The translations under genes were made by a program, and so were the position numbers. Shown one piece after another: positions 23,030 through 35,000 of a DNA stretch of 64,000 nt; within the stretch, counting starts at the first letter, position 1; each line of letters starts with the position of its first letter. The notes under the pieces are model-generated. The model was not told where the DNA came from and searched no databases. It was given only the letters and a program-made list of their open reading frames with translations. The stretch comes from Anseranas semipalmata (lineage: Eukaryota > Chordata > Aves > Anseriformes > Anseranatidae): NCBI GenBank assembly GCA_013399115.1, contig VXAA01000606.1:351793-415792 (forward strand). The letters run 5' to 3'.

Positions 23030-23581
23030 ATGGACTCAGCCTTTGAGTGTCAGAAGCGGACTGCACTTTGCAACCGCATACCCAAGAGAGAACCTGAGAG
23101 AGGGCGTGAAAGAAGGGCAGAACTTGCCCTAGGGGTTTGTCTATACGGTCTTTTGCAGGGGGGACATGAGCTGACTCTCTATGACTCAAGATCACTTGAG
23201 CCATTGGACTGCAATGCCACAACGCCAAGCCCGAGTATGCTGTCAGTCACAGGTCCTTGGCTTCTAGCTTGTAGATGCTCAAACTATGGGTCTAGCAAGC
23301 CCCTGTCTGCATGCAAAAGGCTCTGTATGGTTCTGGTTAAGCCCTTGTCTTATATATTCTTTGCAATCCTCCTAAGTACACAAAAGTACAGAAAGAAGGA
23401 ATTCCAAGTCCTTGAGGTTTTTTGGGGGGACATTTCTCTCAAACCTGAGCTTCCCAAATCACTACCTTTTTCTAATGCAGATTTCCAGTCATCTTTGCAG
23501 CATTCCCAAGAATTTTTCTGGCCTTCAGTGAAGCGGGGTTGTCTCATCAAAGCTAAGCAGGTTTTGGGCACACATATGTAA
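23030..23581 (+). other. Longest non-repetitive open frame (183 codons), unrecognised
   Basis: Begins MDSAFECQKRTALC with G at -3 and G at +4, a fair Kozak context, and ends KAKQVLGTHM. An RERGRERRAE-type basic patch lies near residues 20-30, and a weakly hydrophobic patch (YIFFAILL) near residues 108-115. I know no family like it. With over a hundred thousand codon positions in six frames, one frame of this size is only mildly surprising. An upstream ATG in another frame (about 23019) would interfere with translation. It could be a decayed transposon or retrocopy fragment. I do not call a gene. Confidence 0.12.
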
Positions 23582-24275
23582 ATGTGCATAGATGCTCTTT
23601 CAGGACTCCTAGACATATGTCTACTATCTGAAGGTGGTAGGGGCAACGAGGAAATAGTGAAACACCTAACATTCCATCCTAGCTATCAAGCCTTTCCCTT
23701 ACTTGGTTTTCACATTGTCCATAAATACTATTTACCTACCACACTATTAGCTAACAAGTTCTGTTTGCATTCACACACTTTTTACTTTCTTTGTTTGCTG
23801 TTCTTTCAGTCTTAGAACCTTTACTGTAAATGCTAAAGTCTTTCATCATCATTTTCCTTAGAAAAAAACACCACCTTAGTTTATGCACACATGTGGATAT
23901 GTGTATATATACATATATATATATTCTTGGAATCTGACATTCCACTGCCATTCCCAATATATCTTTCTAGGCCCCAATTTCCTAACCAAAAGCACATTAC
24001 AGATCTGATGCTTTCCACAGCCTTGTAGCACATCAATAAACTAAAGATTATTGTGCTTTGTCAGGTTTTATTTTGTAACATTATGGGAAATTCTCTGCTG
24101 CTTTGGATGAGTGCATAAACTCTTATTGCTTGACAATTAACAGAACTAGTAATAGAAAATGCAATGTAATTTACCTTAGTACAAGGGATTTTGGTTAACA
24201 AAAATTAAACTATTGAACTCTCCTCTCGTAAGAGAAGGACATTGTCTCATTATGTGTGCATTTTTTTTTTTTTTT
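23582..24275. other. No gene recognised; TA-rich tract
   Basis: Alternating TG/TA sequence at 23885-23924, otherwise unique. It ends in a T15 run entering the gap. Confidence 0.5.
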
Positions 24276-24286
24276 NNNNNNNNNNN
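24276..24286. other. Assembly gap, 11 N
   Basis: Eleven N lie inside a poly-T run (T15 before, T6 after). The gap arises from the homopolymer. The number of N is unlikely to be the true missing length. Confidence 0.98.
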
Positions 24287-24652
24287 TTTTTTGGTGGTTA
24301 AATAAATAAAAAAAACATACACAACAGCAAGTGGGTGCTGGGCCTTGGGTGGATTTATTATGTAGGCTATGTGGAATTCTTCTAATGTGCTTGCTTTGGA
24401 ACTGGACAAAACAATCTCTTTGCAAAATAAGCATGCCATAGCATTTTCTGTGATACAGAGAGAGTTCACCCAAATAAATAATGTTGAAGGGGGAGTTCCT
24501 TTATATGCTGTGCAATTTCAGTGTGCTGGAGAGTGAAGAGTTCTTCTTACCTCTGTTGCTGAATTAGGAAGGTCAGTATTCAATTCTCTCCCTCAGCAAC
24601 TGCATACTATAAATGTCGAGGGGCTACCCCATTACTCTGAGGACCAGAGTCA
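24287..24652. other. No gene recognised
   Basis: Short unique stretch. Frames reading through the gap are artefacts. Confidence 0.5.
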
Positions 24653-24760
24653 ATCTTTCCAGGTTGACCTCCAAAGAGGTGGCTTGTGTTTTTTTTTTTT
24701 TTTTNATTTTTCCCGGTTGGCCCCCCAAGAGGGTGGTTTTTTTTTTTTTTTTTTTTTTTT
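24653..24760. other. Probable false duplication around a poly-T run
   Basis: Bases 24653-24689 align without gaps to 24706-24742 at an offset of 53 bp, with 27 identities and 10 mismatches. At all ten mismatch columns the right copy carries the base that precedes that column in the left copy. A single N sits at 24705. T16 follows the left copy and T24 runs from 24737. This is the pattern of reverse reads that slipped by one base in the homopolymer. The real sequence is probably the left copy, one poly-T run, then GAGCTTTCTG at 24761. About 53 bp of the assembly here is then not real DNA. Confidence 0.8.
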
Positions 24761-24813
24761 GAGCTTTCTGCTCTAGGAAGGTCATTTTTCTTTTTCTTTC
24801 TTTTTTTTTTTTG

Positions 24814-24890
24814 TTCTTTTTCTTTTTCTTTTTCTTTTTCTTTTTCTTTTTCTTTTTCTTTTCCTTTTCCTTTTCCTTTTCCTTTTCCTT
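24814..24890 (+). repeat. Pyrimidine microsatellite, (CTTTTT)n then (CCTTTT)n
   Basis: Apart from its ends the tract is only C and T. Units start with C every six bases from 24816 to 24858, then the same register continues as CCTTTT for five units to 24890. The unit changed by one T-to-C transition that spread along the array. It shares the CTTTTT unit with the end of the 3999-4228 tract. Confidence 0.95.
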
Positions 24891-26740
24891 GGAATAGGAA
24901 GGAAATTTTAAATCTAAGGAAAATGAATTTAAGGTTGATTTTTTCCCTATCAGCTGGGAATATTGACCAGTTCAAAAGGAAAGAACATATAAATGAAGTC
25001 ATAAGAGAAATGAGGCTGAGGATTCGCATTGCAGGGCTGGCACTGAGGGTTCAAAGCACAGCCTTAGTTTCTGCATTGCTATTGTGAACCTGAACAAATC
25101 CATGGAGAATCTGCTTTGTGTAGACTATGGGGACAGTGAGTTTTGCATTCACTGAACATATCTAAAGGGGAACCTCAGTAAGAAAATATACCTCAGCACT
25201 GCAAGTTTTATCTCTGTCTCTTGAATAAAATTTTATTTTTATATTTTAAAAAGTATACTTTGACCTATTGTTACTTTCAGGCCAAAGAAATGATCAAATC
25301 AAATTTAAGGCTGTAATAAGTAATTCTTTATGACCTCCTCATTTTACATAGTTTCTTTGTAGTGGAACCGATATCTGAGTCTTAAATGAATGAGGGAGAA
25401 AGGTTAGTGTTTGTCTGTGCCTCCCTGTCTGCCTATCTATCCCATAAGGCTTCCAGCTTGGAATCATGGATTGTAGTAGATCATGGTTCTTATAGTCAAT
25501 TTTCCCTCGTTAGCACCAAATCAACATTTGATTCAAATAAGAGGGTGAATTTTGGTCTGTAAGAAATTGAGGAGAGAGTTATTTATTTAAGACCTTGAAT
25601 GCCTATTTCTTACCACATTTCAGTGGGGTTTATATTCTCAGTTTTGGAGGTAATTTAAATAATCCCAGCCTAAGGTAAGAGTATTGGTCTTTCCTGTAAC
25701 CATAAGCGTGCCCATGGGTGAAAAGTCAGAAAGGTTTCAACAATGGAACAGCCCAGCTGAACATGGCCTTTTCTGGGGAACTGGGTGTGTTTGAACAGTG
25801 GGCTTTGTAAGCAAGGCAATAATCACCTCGCATAAACAGATAACGATGAATGTTATGGAATTGTGAATTGGGGTTTAAAATTGTGCCCTCCTGCCCTCAA
25901 ACTTCCTTACACATACAAACAAAACAAAGTGTAGTTTGAGATGGAGGCATTAGACTGCATTGGCTGAAAAGCTTTCCTCTCCTTGGAGGGCGTAAGCCTG
26001 TATCAGATAGTGTTGAAATCTCCTACTTGACCCTTGTCTAACCTTCAGTCCAGAACGCACAAAGTAGGACAAAGCTAATCCCAGCAAGTAGGTTTAAGCA
26101 AACAGACTAACAATTTACTACCACTCAGAGAATGTCGCTTTCCAAACTTTCTGTTCACTCATGATTTTGAAAATAAGAGCCATTTAAAGCAGAGATGACT
26201 TGCAGGGAGAATATGAAGCTCCACTTCAAACCCAGTGAAACCTCACTCTTAACCAGCACTGTACTAAACATCCCTGTTTCCCATGGTAGACATGGTAGAA
26301 CATACATAGTGCGTGACTTCCAGAGCACAATATTGTGATTCTGCAGCAGGTTTTCCTGCTCTTACCACTTACCTAAGAGATCTCAGGTCTCTGGTCAAGC
26401 CATTTGCCATGACAAGTAGCATTCTCAATAGCACAAATAAAAACAATTGCATAAAAAGTGTGGAGGGTTTATTGATATTAATGAAGATTTTCTTTTAAAA
26501 CAAGTGATTATGGAGGAGTTGTTTTAGGCTGGAAACCTCTAGGCCCTTCCTACATCATCTTGGAGCACTGAAGACACAAGAGAAAAATTGAATAGTGACA
26601 ATTCTTCAAGCTTAGCTTGCCAATTCGGAGTTTGTTCATTTTCTCAAGCCCAGACTGCGCTGACTCTAGCTAGGTTGATCTGTTCCTGACTTTCCAGTTA
26701 GTTCTGACAATTGAAGTGGCCTGATCACATGGGAAAGGGA
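24891..26740. other. No gene recognised; possible trace of a SINE
   Basis: AT-rich unique DNA. At about 26335-26410 the words CCTGCTCTTACCACTTACC and TCAAGCCATTTGCC loosely follow the middle of MIR in sense orientation. The match is too weak for a call. Confidence 0.4.
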
Positions 26741-26788
26741 CAATGCAAATTGGGCAGGAAAGTACAATTCAAATTGGGCAGGACTGCA
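26741..26788 (+). repeat. Two-unit tandem repeat of 24 bp with octamer word
   Basis: CAAT-CAAATTGGGCAGGA-type units start at 26741 and 26765 and match at most positions. The first unit contains ATGCAAAT (26743-26750), the POU-factor octamer. The second has TTCAAAT in its place. This is a small local duplication, possibly of a binding site. Confidence 0.8.
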
Positions 26789-26867
26789 GAATCATACTCA
26801 TTATGGATAGACTCTGACCCTCAAATATTACTTTTGCATGTCTTACAGGTTCGAATCATGAAGGATC

Positions 26868-26898
26868 TTTTTCTTCTTCTTCTTCTTCTTTTTTTTTA
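26868..26898 (+). repeat. (CTT)n microsatellite
   Basis: About seven CTT units ending in a T run. The T14-type run near 26960-26974 is separate. Confidence 0.9.
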
Positions 26899-27439
26899 TT
26901 TTAATGGGATATATATATTTATTTCAGTCGAACAACCTGTGAGATTATCTTTTATCACTTTTTTTTTTTTTTCCTGTGGTTCTGAATATAAATTGTAAAT
27001 TTATGGCTGAGCTCAACACTTGGCTGCCAAAACCAAACTCCTCAACTTTTAGGGGAGTTTGGATCTGATTCCATAGCAGGACATTGTGGCTTGGATTCAT
27101 TTTTGATGTTTCTGATTTCTACTTGGACATTGTCATGATAGAGATTATGTACAACAAGCATAGACATTAATGCAGAGAAATTATGATGTCAGGGTTGTTT
27201 AAGAGGTGTTTATCTCTTATGAGGCAAACATGTTATTCCCTATATATGTTTTTCCTTGAGATTCTTGATTATAAATTTGCCCTACAAAAATGAACTGGAA
27301 CTTTGTTAAATGGTTCATCAAGGCCAGAAACAATTCTGGCTAAGAAATTAACTACATTGAAAGGCAAAAGAAGTGCAAAACCAGCTGGCACTACCATAAA
27401 TTACTGGAAAAAAAAATTGTAGTTATGCAATTCTTTGTT
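26899..27439. other. No gene recognised
   Basis: AT-rich unique sequence. Confidence 0.5.
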
Positions 27440-27720
27440 TGCCTTTTTTTTAGAGTTTGTTCCAGCATGAGCGTCTCTTTTTAAAGAGAGTGCTAGTGAA
27501 ATACCGCCAGCCTGAAGCAGAAATGAGGAGACTGTGAATGTTTCCCACTGAAATATACAGTGAGCTCATTAAAAATACAGTCAATTTTTTTAATAGTAAA
27601 ATCATTTTAAGTTTGCTTATATGGTGCACATAAATCCGGAAGCCTGAATTATTGAGTGTTATTAAGCCTAATGTCTTGAAGCCTACACTATTATTCCCTC
27701 TGCACTTTCAAAGGCAGTGC
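27440..27720. promoter_or_regulatory. Candidate conserved non-coding element
   Basis: Balanced unique sequence with CpG words (ATGAGCGTCTC, ATACCGCCAGCC, AATCCGGAAGCC) and TAAT-type words between AT-rich flanks. The inverted pair CTCTTTTTAAAGAG (27474-27487) forms a perfect 14-bp palindrome. CCGGAAG at about 27636-27642 matches the ETS-factor core. Inferred from motifs only. Confidence 0.35.
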
Positions 27721-30600
27721 TCAGCTGCCCACAGTCCCCAGAAAGACACTTTCTCTGTCAAACGTGCGTGCTGAAGTCACTGTGCTCCTTTTTGAACCCC
27801 TCATCCTTTTCTCAGTCCTTCCCTGAGCTTTTCCTGGTAATGGAAATGAATGCCCAGCATTTGGAGGCATAAGGTCAGATAATGAAGAAAAGAGGATCCC
27901 AGGAAAAAAAGGGGGGGTGGAGGGGATAAAAGCGAGTCTGTAAAAGAATGAGTGGAGTGTGGAAAGCCTGAGAGTTTGGATCTCCTCTTATCTGAATCCT
28001 TCTCCCACTCCACGCTGAATCTGCTGTCTTATCTGTTTCTCATTTTTGGTATGTGATTTTGTTGGCACTAGCAGGGATTTTTTTCTCCTCTCATTCTGGA
28101 AGACATGCCAAAGAGTGCACAGAAAGCTCATATGATAATCTTTTAATGGTATATGTGAAAGCATGAGGAATTTAAAAGAAAGAAGGAACATACTTGCAAT
28201 TAAAATCACATGCTCCATCCTGTAAATAGACTTTCACTGAAAGAGTCACATCTCAGGCACATGCTGCAACAGTTCCTGCACATGGCTCTGACTGTCATGA
28301 AACTACTTACTGGTAAAATATTTACACTTCCTCAAGTTATATACAGAGGGCACATCTCTGTGAAGCAATAGCAGGGGAGGGAACTCGGTGGACTCCAATT
28401 CCCCTCTATCATTTAAACTCTTTATAGTAAATGAAAGCCAAAGCAATCTTAACATTTGTCAGTTGCCAGATAAGCTTAGTAGCATCACATTTCTGAATTT
28501 GTGATGCAGTCTTTCAGCTCATGGTTGCACAATGAACTACCCACATGTATGGCTGCACCCCTGATTCCTTTACTACTCCTGCTGATTCTGGCTTAAATCT
28601 GTAGCTGGGGACTGGACCTGGCCTACATGACCATCTTGCTTTAGCAGCACAGCAATTTTTAGCCGAAGTAATAAGTTGGAACCATCATAATGAGGTAGTT
28701 ACAAGCAATACCATTGCCTTGTGTGTCTCAGAACTTTCCACCCATTACTTCTATTCCAGACAAAAGACAAATACATCAGCCCACTGGTGTTTGTTGGTTT
28801 GAAAGTGATAATTATTTCCTTAAAAATGTGAGTTCTTCCTTCATGTAACATTCATAGTAGTTTATTACTCCTGTAGATGTTAGTGCAATAAGCACAAGCG
28901 TGTTCCTGCAAGCTTGGTACATAAGCCCCCATGGGCTTGCTTGTCTAGGATTCTCATAGTGACTGAGTTGCTTTACAAATTGAGTTTGTTTTAAACATGT
29001 CTTCCATGAGTTTTGCTGACACAAAGCCTTCTCCTAGACCTAATGCTAAAGAAACGGTGAATTATGTTTGAAAATTAGAGCAGTCATATGTAAATTTGTC
29101 ATAACTAGGTTGAGTTTGTAAAGACATTGTTTTTAAATAGTCACTGAGATTCATTACCAAATCATAGAATTATACGGTTTATGTTTGTCCCCAAACCTGA
29201 AGTATTTTGAAGCTTTACATTGTCCATATAAAAGATGGTTGAAAGGATATTTTCACACTCATTTTATGAAGAATGGTAGGTTAGCTGAAGTATGGTTTAG
29301 CATTATGACTAAAGAAGTTATTCTAACATGTTGTAGAGAGCATCAGAAATAACATCTCATACAACTTTCTTCACAATTAATTTGCATCTTCTGTGTATTG
29401 GACACTTATCCCAAATTTTCAGGTCTCTGTCCTTCACTGAGATCTTTATCAATTGGAAAAGTACACCAGTCTTGAAGCTTTAATGTTAAGCACATTTCCA
29501 CAAGAAAGTATTGCTTTAACAAGGGTGGAAAATGCTCTCTTTAGAAGAGCAATTATCATTAAAGATTCATTATCAAAAGAATAGTTACCTAAAGCAGAAA
29601 AGTATGAACAGTCCCACTGATTCATTCTCTTGACAAAGTGTGACAGCAATCCCAAGATGAATATATTTCAAAGACTAGTACAAATCGGGTCTGTCTGTCT
29701 ATGCATATCTAATATGCCTATTGCTCTATTACCAGGCTGGGCACATCTTTAACTGATGCCAACAGGCGAATACCTTTAACGATGATATGATATGTTTTAC
29801 ACCATGTGGGGACCTGTTCATATATTTTGAGCCACTGGTAGAATTTTCTCTTTGGATTCCTGTTCCAAGTCATCTTCTCAAAAGGTTTAACTACATCACC
29901 AGCTTCTTAGAACTGAAAGTGAGCCTTCAACTTTACTCCATAAGCTCGCATGCTATCAAACTTTTTGAGATTCAGCCACTGTTAAACTGTAGGCACAGGT
30001 GGCACAAACTGTAATTTGCTTATCTCTTTGCCACAAATCATTACATTCCCCTGCACCTTTTAAAGCTCTCAGTCTAGAAATGGCCCATGTTAACTTTGTT
30101 TATAGTTTTTTTTTCATAGTTGGTTTACTCCAAAGCAGATTCAGAAGAGTCTATATATTCTGATTTATAGGCCTCTTCAAGATCTTCAATTGAAGATAAA
30201 ATTGAGATTCAGTTTTTTTTTTTTTTTGGAGTATATGTGTCTATACACACTAAACTAGTAATATGCAGACTCATGTGAATCATCTTTAAATGATAGAACT
30301 GGCTGATTTTGGTAGAAGTTGAATCCAGAAGATTGAATATTTATAAGTATTATTACAGTAAGCCACAACGCACCTTTTAATGTGAAAATATTAACAAAAA
30401 GAAAATCCACTTTGCCAGGAAAAAAAAATATAATGACAGTAACCAACTGTGTTGTCTTTTTCTCATGTCAGAGTTGGGCAGGAATGCCAGACCATATTAT
30501 AAAGTCCTTCACCAGGCACAAAACTCTCAACAAAATCAATTGGAGTTTGTTTAAATACAGATTTAATTAAATCTGCAAAATCTGGCCAGTTATCGGTAAC
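27721..30600. other. No gene recognised; about 2.9 kb
   Basis: Unique AT-rich DNA with a G-rich patch at 27909-27926 and T15 at 30213-30227. At 30182-30197 ATCTTCAATTGAAGAT is a perfect 16-bp palindrome. Short frames have no domains. Confidence 0.45.
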
Positions 30601-33600
30601 TTTGGTCAGAATGAGAATCTTAAGGAGACAGTTGTGCCTTTCCCATCTCTGCCATTATATAAATGTTATTTTTGCTAGGATATCTTCCTTCACCCCCACC
30701 CCCCAAGCAGTTCAGAGACAATAAAACACCAGGAATCCCTGAAGAGTGGTAAAATGCTGACATGATTTAAGGAGGAAGACTCTGATAAGAAGATAAAAAT
30801 CTAATAAACAGAGTCTGGAGGACCTTGGCATGTCTCAGCTGCTTGCCAGTGTAAGCAAAGCCCCTCCCAAGGAAAACAAAGGGAACCTTAATCTCAAGGA
30901 CATTCCACTCACAAACCATCTGAAGGAGAAAGTCAAGGCCATGACCTCTGCAGTCTGAAGTTATGAGCATACTGACAAGAAAATATTTGACTTGGTTCAA
31001 GAAGCAAAATCAGTCATTGCATTTTTTAATATCTTTTTTTCTTCAATAAGAGACAAAATAATGCAGTGCTGTGTTATGTGTAAATGTGTATATATACCCC
31101 TCTCTTCTCACTGTTAAATGGAAGGGATATTCACATGTACATGATACATGTATATTATTACTATGCAAGATATATACATTGAATCAAATATCTACTCCCC
31201 AAGACTTCCTCAAAATAAATAAGCTAATTGTACATGACTGCTGTATTTTTGACCAGACAAGACACAATGTCAACAGATTAAAATGTTGCCTTTGTGTCTT
31301 ACTGCATGTAACTTTAGGCCACTTAAAAGCTTCTAAAAGATAGCTAGGCTATAATTAGTTATAAGGAGTCTAAATTGGTTCAGATAAATCAAATGGAAAC
31401 ACAAAACGACATCTAAAAGCCAAAGTTTTCTCAGGCTGCAAAGATTCATTGTCTCCTTTGGTCATCATCTACTTACCCTTAACACTCACTCTCATGCCCT
31501 TCTGTAGATGCTTCACTTGTTTTTAGCATCAGAAAGGGAAACTCAGCAACATTTGGAAAGCAGGATCCCCAAACTGCCCCACAGCACTCTTCTGAAATTT
31601 CTGCTCTGACTTGAAAGGTTGGTAGGGTTTAGGCATTGAAGGCACACATAAAATGGCGGGAACTTCTCAGCTTCCTGGCAGGTGTGGATTTTGCTCTTGG
31701 AAGTCATTGCTTCCTGCTCAAGTCCAATTTTAAGAAATACAGGTGATGTTTTCTGAAGCTGTCTCTCCAAATCAACACAACACCATCAAAACTCTCCTTT
31801 GCTATCTGTTGAAGTTTATTCCCAGGATTTTGTCTAAGCTTTCCTTATTTTGGAGGAAATTCTCCCCTAGTGCAGAGGATTAGGACTTGGTGTGTCACAC
31901 TCCACTCGTTACAAGATCTCCAGCTGAATATTTCATACAGATTTTTAATGCCCCATTTGTTTCCAGATGCTGGTAACTTTATTAAGGTTAATTGTACTGC
32001 CCTGAAACATGGCTACAAAGCATGTAATTCACACACATTGCTGTCACTCACTAACCCTTTTGGTTCCCTTACCAATGCCTAACTCTTTGAATTCATCCCT
32101 AGATGGTGTAATCTGCTCAGACCTGCTTCGCCAGTGGGGCCCAACAAAAGCATCTTGAGGTGCCAAATCACTAAGGGATAACATCAGATATAAGTAACTC
32201 TCTGCCTATTCAGAAAGGGTCCAGACTGACCCCAGCCATTCTTAGAAAAATAAATAATGCAATCCGTGAATAAGAACTATGGTTATTTTACCAGTGCTTC
32301 ACTGGCAAAATAACAAATTGGGAATTTGCATTTTGAGCTGTGGGGGAGTAAGTTGTACAACATAAAGAGAAGCAAGGATGATCTGTTGGAGAGATAAGCC
32401 TGACAAGCAGAATTTGGGTTCATTCTGGAACTAGGCTAGCATCCATCAGAAGTCTGAACTAATCTGAACTGAACCCTGCCCCTCCAATAACCTACCTTCT
32501 TGTTGTGGCACCTGATGACATTTTCTGCCGTGTTGTGTAATGACTTAAGGGCTGTAATGGGTTGCATGCTGTTAAATGTCATCAAATGCCATGAATCATA
32601 AACAATCCTGGCTTCTAAACCAGAGATTAGGGATATTTATGAAGTTTAGTCTCAGTTTGGGTTTTCCAGACTCTTGAAGTTCAGAGGGTTCCTTTTATTC
32701 CTTTTTTTTTTTTTTTATTGCACAGACTGCTTCCTGCTGCTGTGATTGACCCTGCTGCTAATATACCCAAACTGCAGAGCTTGATGTTAATCCAAAGGAG
32801 TTGAACGTCTGAACTGATTGCCTGCTGACAGCCACTGTAAAACTCAAAAGCATGACTGCAGATATTGAGATTAGATATTGGAAGATGAAAAAAAAAAAAA
32901 GACAAGAAAATAAAAGAAAAAAAGGATTCAACTGTTTCTTCTCTGCAGAAGCATCAGGAAACAATCCTTATTATCCCACTTGTTAAGTGCAATTTCTGGT
33001 TTCCGAAACTTTGCAATGTTACAAACCTTTTATTGATCCTATAAGAATGAAATCAGATACAACAGAGAAGCCATAAAGCAGAAAGATAAAAGAGGAATAA
33101 AAGGGACAAGGCACTTACTGATGTTTGTTATAGTCTTAAATGGAATTAAGTTAAAAAAAAAAAAAAGAGAAAGAAAAAAACAAGATAAGCACTGTAAAAA
33201 GTAGTGAGTGGGTGCAAAATCCAGATCTGGCTGTAACTGGCAATATGTACACTGATTCATATTGTCATGCTCATGGGCCAGATGCTCCATGGGACAGTTC
33301 TCAAGATCATTTTTGCTTTACTTTATATTAATTTGCTGTAGAAAGAATTGAGGATTCAATTTATATTCAGTGCTGTATTGCTGTTCACCTATTGCTTTAC
33401 TGGAAGAGACAAGGGAATTACACACGTGCACACAGATGTTCTCCAGTGCCACCGAATTGGTCATCCTATGTTGTAATATTTGATACTTGCAGACAAACAT
33501 TACTGCTCCCATTTGGATTTGTTCTCCCTATTCTTATTAATAGTCCTTGGATAAAGATTATCTATCTATGAGTGACAGAGCTCTCATGTTTTCTGTCTGG

Positions 33601-33678
33601 TCGTCTGATGCTGTTCAAGATAAATGCTCACAAGTCTTATTTGAAAGCTTTTTTTAACGAAATGGCCAACCCCCTAGG
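30601..33678. other. No gene recognised; about 3 kb
   Basis: Holds T15 at 32702-32716, A13 at 32888-32900 and an A-rich run at about 33151-33180. A self-complementary TACATG-ATA-CATGTA stretch lies near 31138-31152. A segment at about 32515-32620 has a mixed texture like the candidate islands but is too weak to list separately. Confidence 0.45.
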
Positions 33679-33705
33679 AAAACAAACAAACAAACAAACA
33701 AACAA
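33679..33705 (+). repeat. (AAAC)n microsatellite
   Basis: Six AAAC units, the complement of the TTTG repeats elsewhere in the window. Confidence 0.95.
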
Positions 33706-34530
33706 GAACTGTTTAAACAGCTCTGTGCAAGGTCTGACTCTGCCCAAACCTGATTCTTCACCCGTGGATCTAACCTTCTTATACATTTATTATAGCAAGC
33801 AGCACTGACACTGAACAAGTGTAAATATTCATTAATAATGACAAATCAGTCTGAATGCTGCACACAAGCAATAAAGGAAGGGACTCCTACATAAATAAAA
33901 GAGCAGATGTGTCTGAATGTTTAAGACCTGGTATTTCTAAAACACCTTAAGGAGGTGGATGTTCCAGTCTCAGCTCCCTTGGACACTTTTGGAAATCCCA
34001 TGTTTGGGCAAGTTATGAGCATCTGAAAGCATCTGCTTCAAACCCCGGGTTAAAAGCGAACAGTCTGTGTTTATATGCTACTTTGCTGCTGAGCCGAGCT
34101 CTTAGAAACATAGGCAACCATCCATCCTTCTTCAACTCTCCCTCCCCAGCATTCCCCAAACTTGTATTAGGAGTTGAGGAAGAAGTCAGAGGTGGTTATT
34201 GTGCACAAATCATCTGCTGGCTGAAGTTTTTGGTGGCAGCCAAGAGAGAAGAAGGAAAAAAAATTAGAAAAATTTCAATTTCAGGACCATTATTATTTTC
34301 ATTAATCATAAGAGGCGCTGTCACCCCTGTCCTTATTCTTTAGAGGGAGATCTATTATACGGTCCATTTAGTCCAAGCCATATTACCTCATATGTTTTCC
34401 TGGCTGACCAAATAAGACTTAAGAGATAAAACAATTTACTGTTCATTATGATCCGTGTCACTGGAATCAATCTATTAACCTACATTAACTGGATATGTGA
34501 CGATAGCTCACATACACGCTTCTCCGATTT
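33706..34530. other. No gene recognised
   Basis: Unique sequence with no repeat or exon recognised. Confidence 0.5.
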
Positions 34531-34614
34531 AAAAAAAAAAAGAAAGAGAGGATAAGGGAGAGGCTGAAAGGAGGGGGGTGGAAAGGGAGAGGGAGAGGGA
34601 AAGGGGAAAGGAAA
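34531..34614 (+). repeat. Polypurine tract
   Basis: Of 84 bases only four are pyrimidines (34553, 34564, 34565, 34579). The last 35 (34580-34614) are pure purine, built of GGGAGA and GGAAAG words. Such tracts can form triplex DNA and bind GAGA-like or zinc-finger proteins. It directly abuts the candidate element that follows. Confidence 0.9.
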
Positions 34615-35000
34615 TCAAGGCCCATAAAGTGCAGCAGACGTATAATTTGCCAAGCGAATACAACTTCATTTTCGAGCGGCCACTGCTGCGCCCTCCACAT
34701 CTTCACGCAGCCCCTGACCTGTGAAGAATTCTAACAAATTGGCTTCTATTGTGAAGCCAAAAGGTGCCATCAATGAAGGGACGGTTCGCTGGTCCTAAAG
34801 TATGATGGGAAATCGCAGGCTGGAATAAAGAGCTGCAGTTTTATGAAGTTAACCCGTTGAGGTTAAATCCAAGCGGGGAGGCTGGAGCCGGCTCTTGCCC
34901 CTTCCGATGACTTAATCAGGAGAAAGATGATTTATTCTGACGTGTTGCCCATACGCAAGGAAACACCCCTTGCCGAGCAAGGTAGAAGCGTTTCTCTCCA
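34615..35000. promoter_or_regulatory. Candidate conserved non-coding element
   Basis: One of the more CpG-rich islands of the window: AGACGTATAA, CAAGCGAATAC, TTTCGAGCGGCC, GCTGCGCCC, CACGCAGC, GGACGGTTCGCTGG, AACCCGTTGAGG and AAGCGGGG all fall within 400 bp. Homeodomain-type TAATTTG and TTAATCAG words are interspersed. It is free of simple repeats. A distal promoter is possible, but no TATA or initiator arrangement or downstream exon was recognised, so an enhancer is the better guess. Confidence 0.45.

Noticed and set aside
23125..23350. Old hAT-type non-autonomous transposon suggested by TTTGTCTATACGG
   Set aside because: No terminal inverted repeats or target-site duplication could be found.
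24607..25087. 140- and 133-codon frames through 24.6-25.1 kb
   Set aside because: Made of homopolymers, a hexanucleotide array, an N and the false duplication.
26290..26420. Possible MIR middle section
   Set aside because: Order of words is suggestive but the match is too diverged to call by eye.
29160..29200. CATAGAATTATACGG words resembling the antisense start of a CR1 3' end
   Set aside because: Only about 15 bases fit and the expected following sequence is absent.
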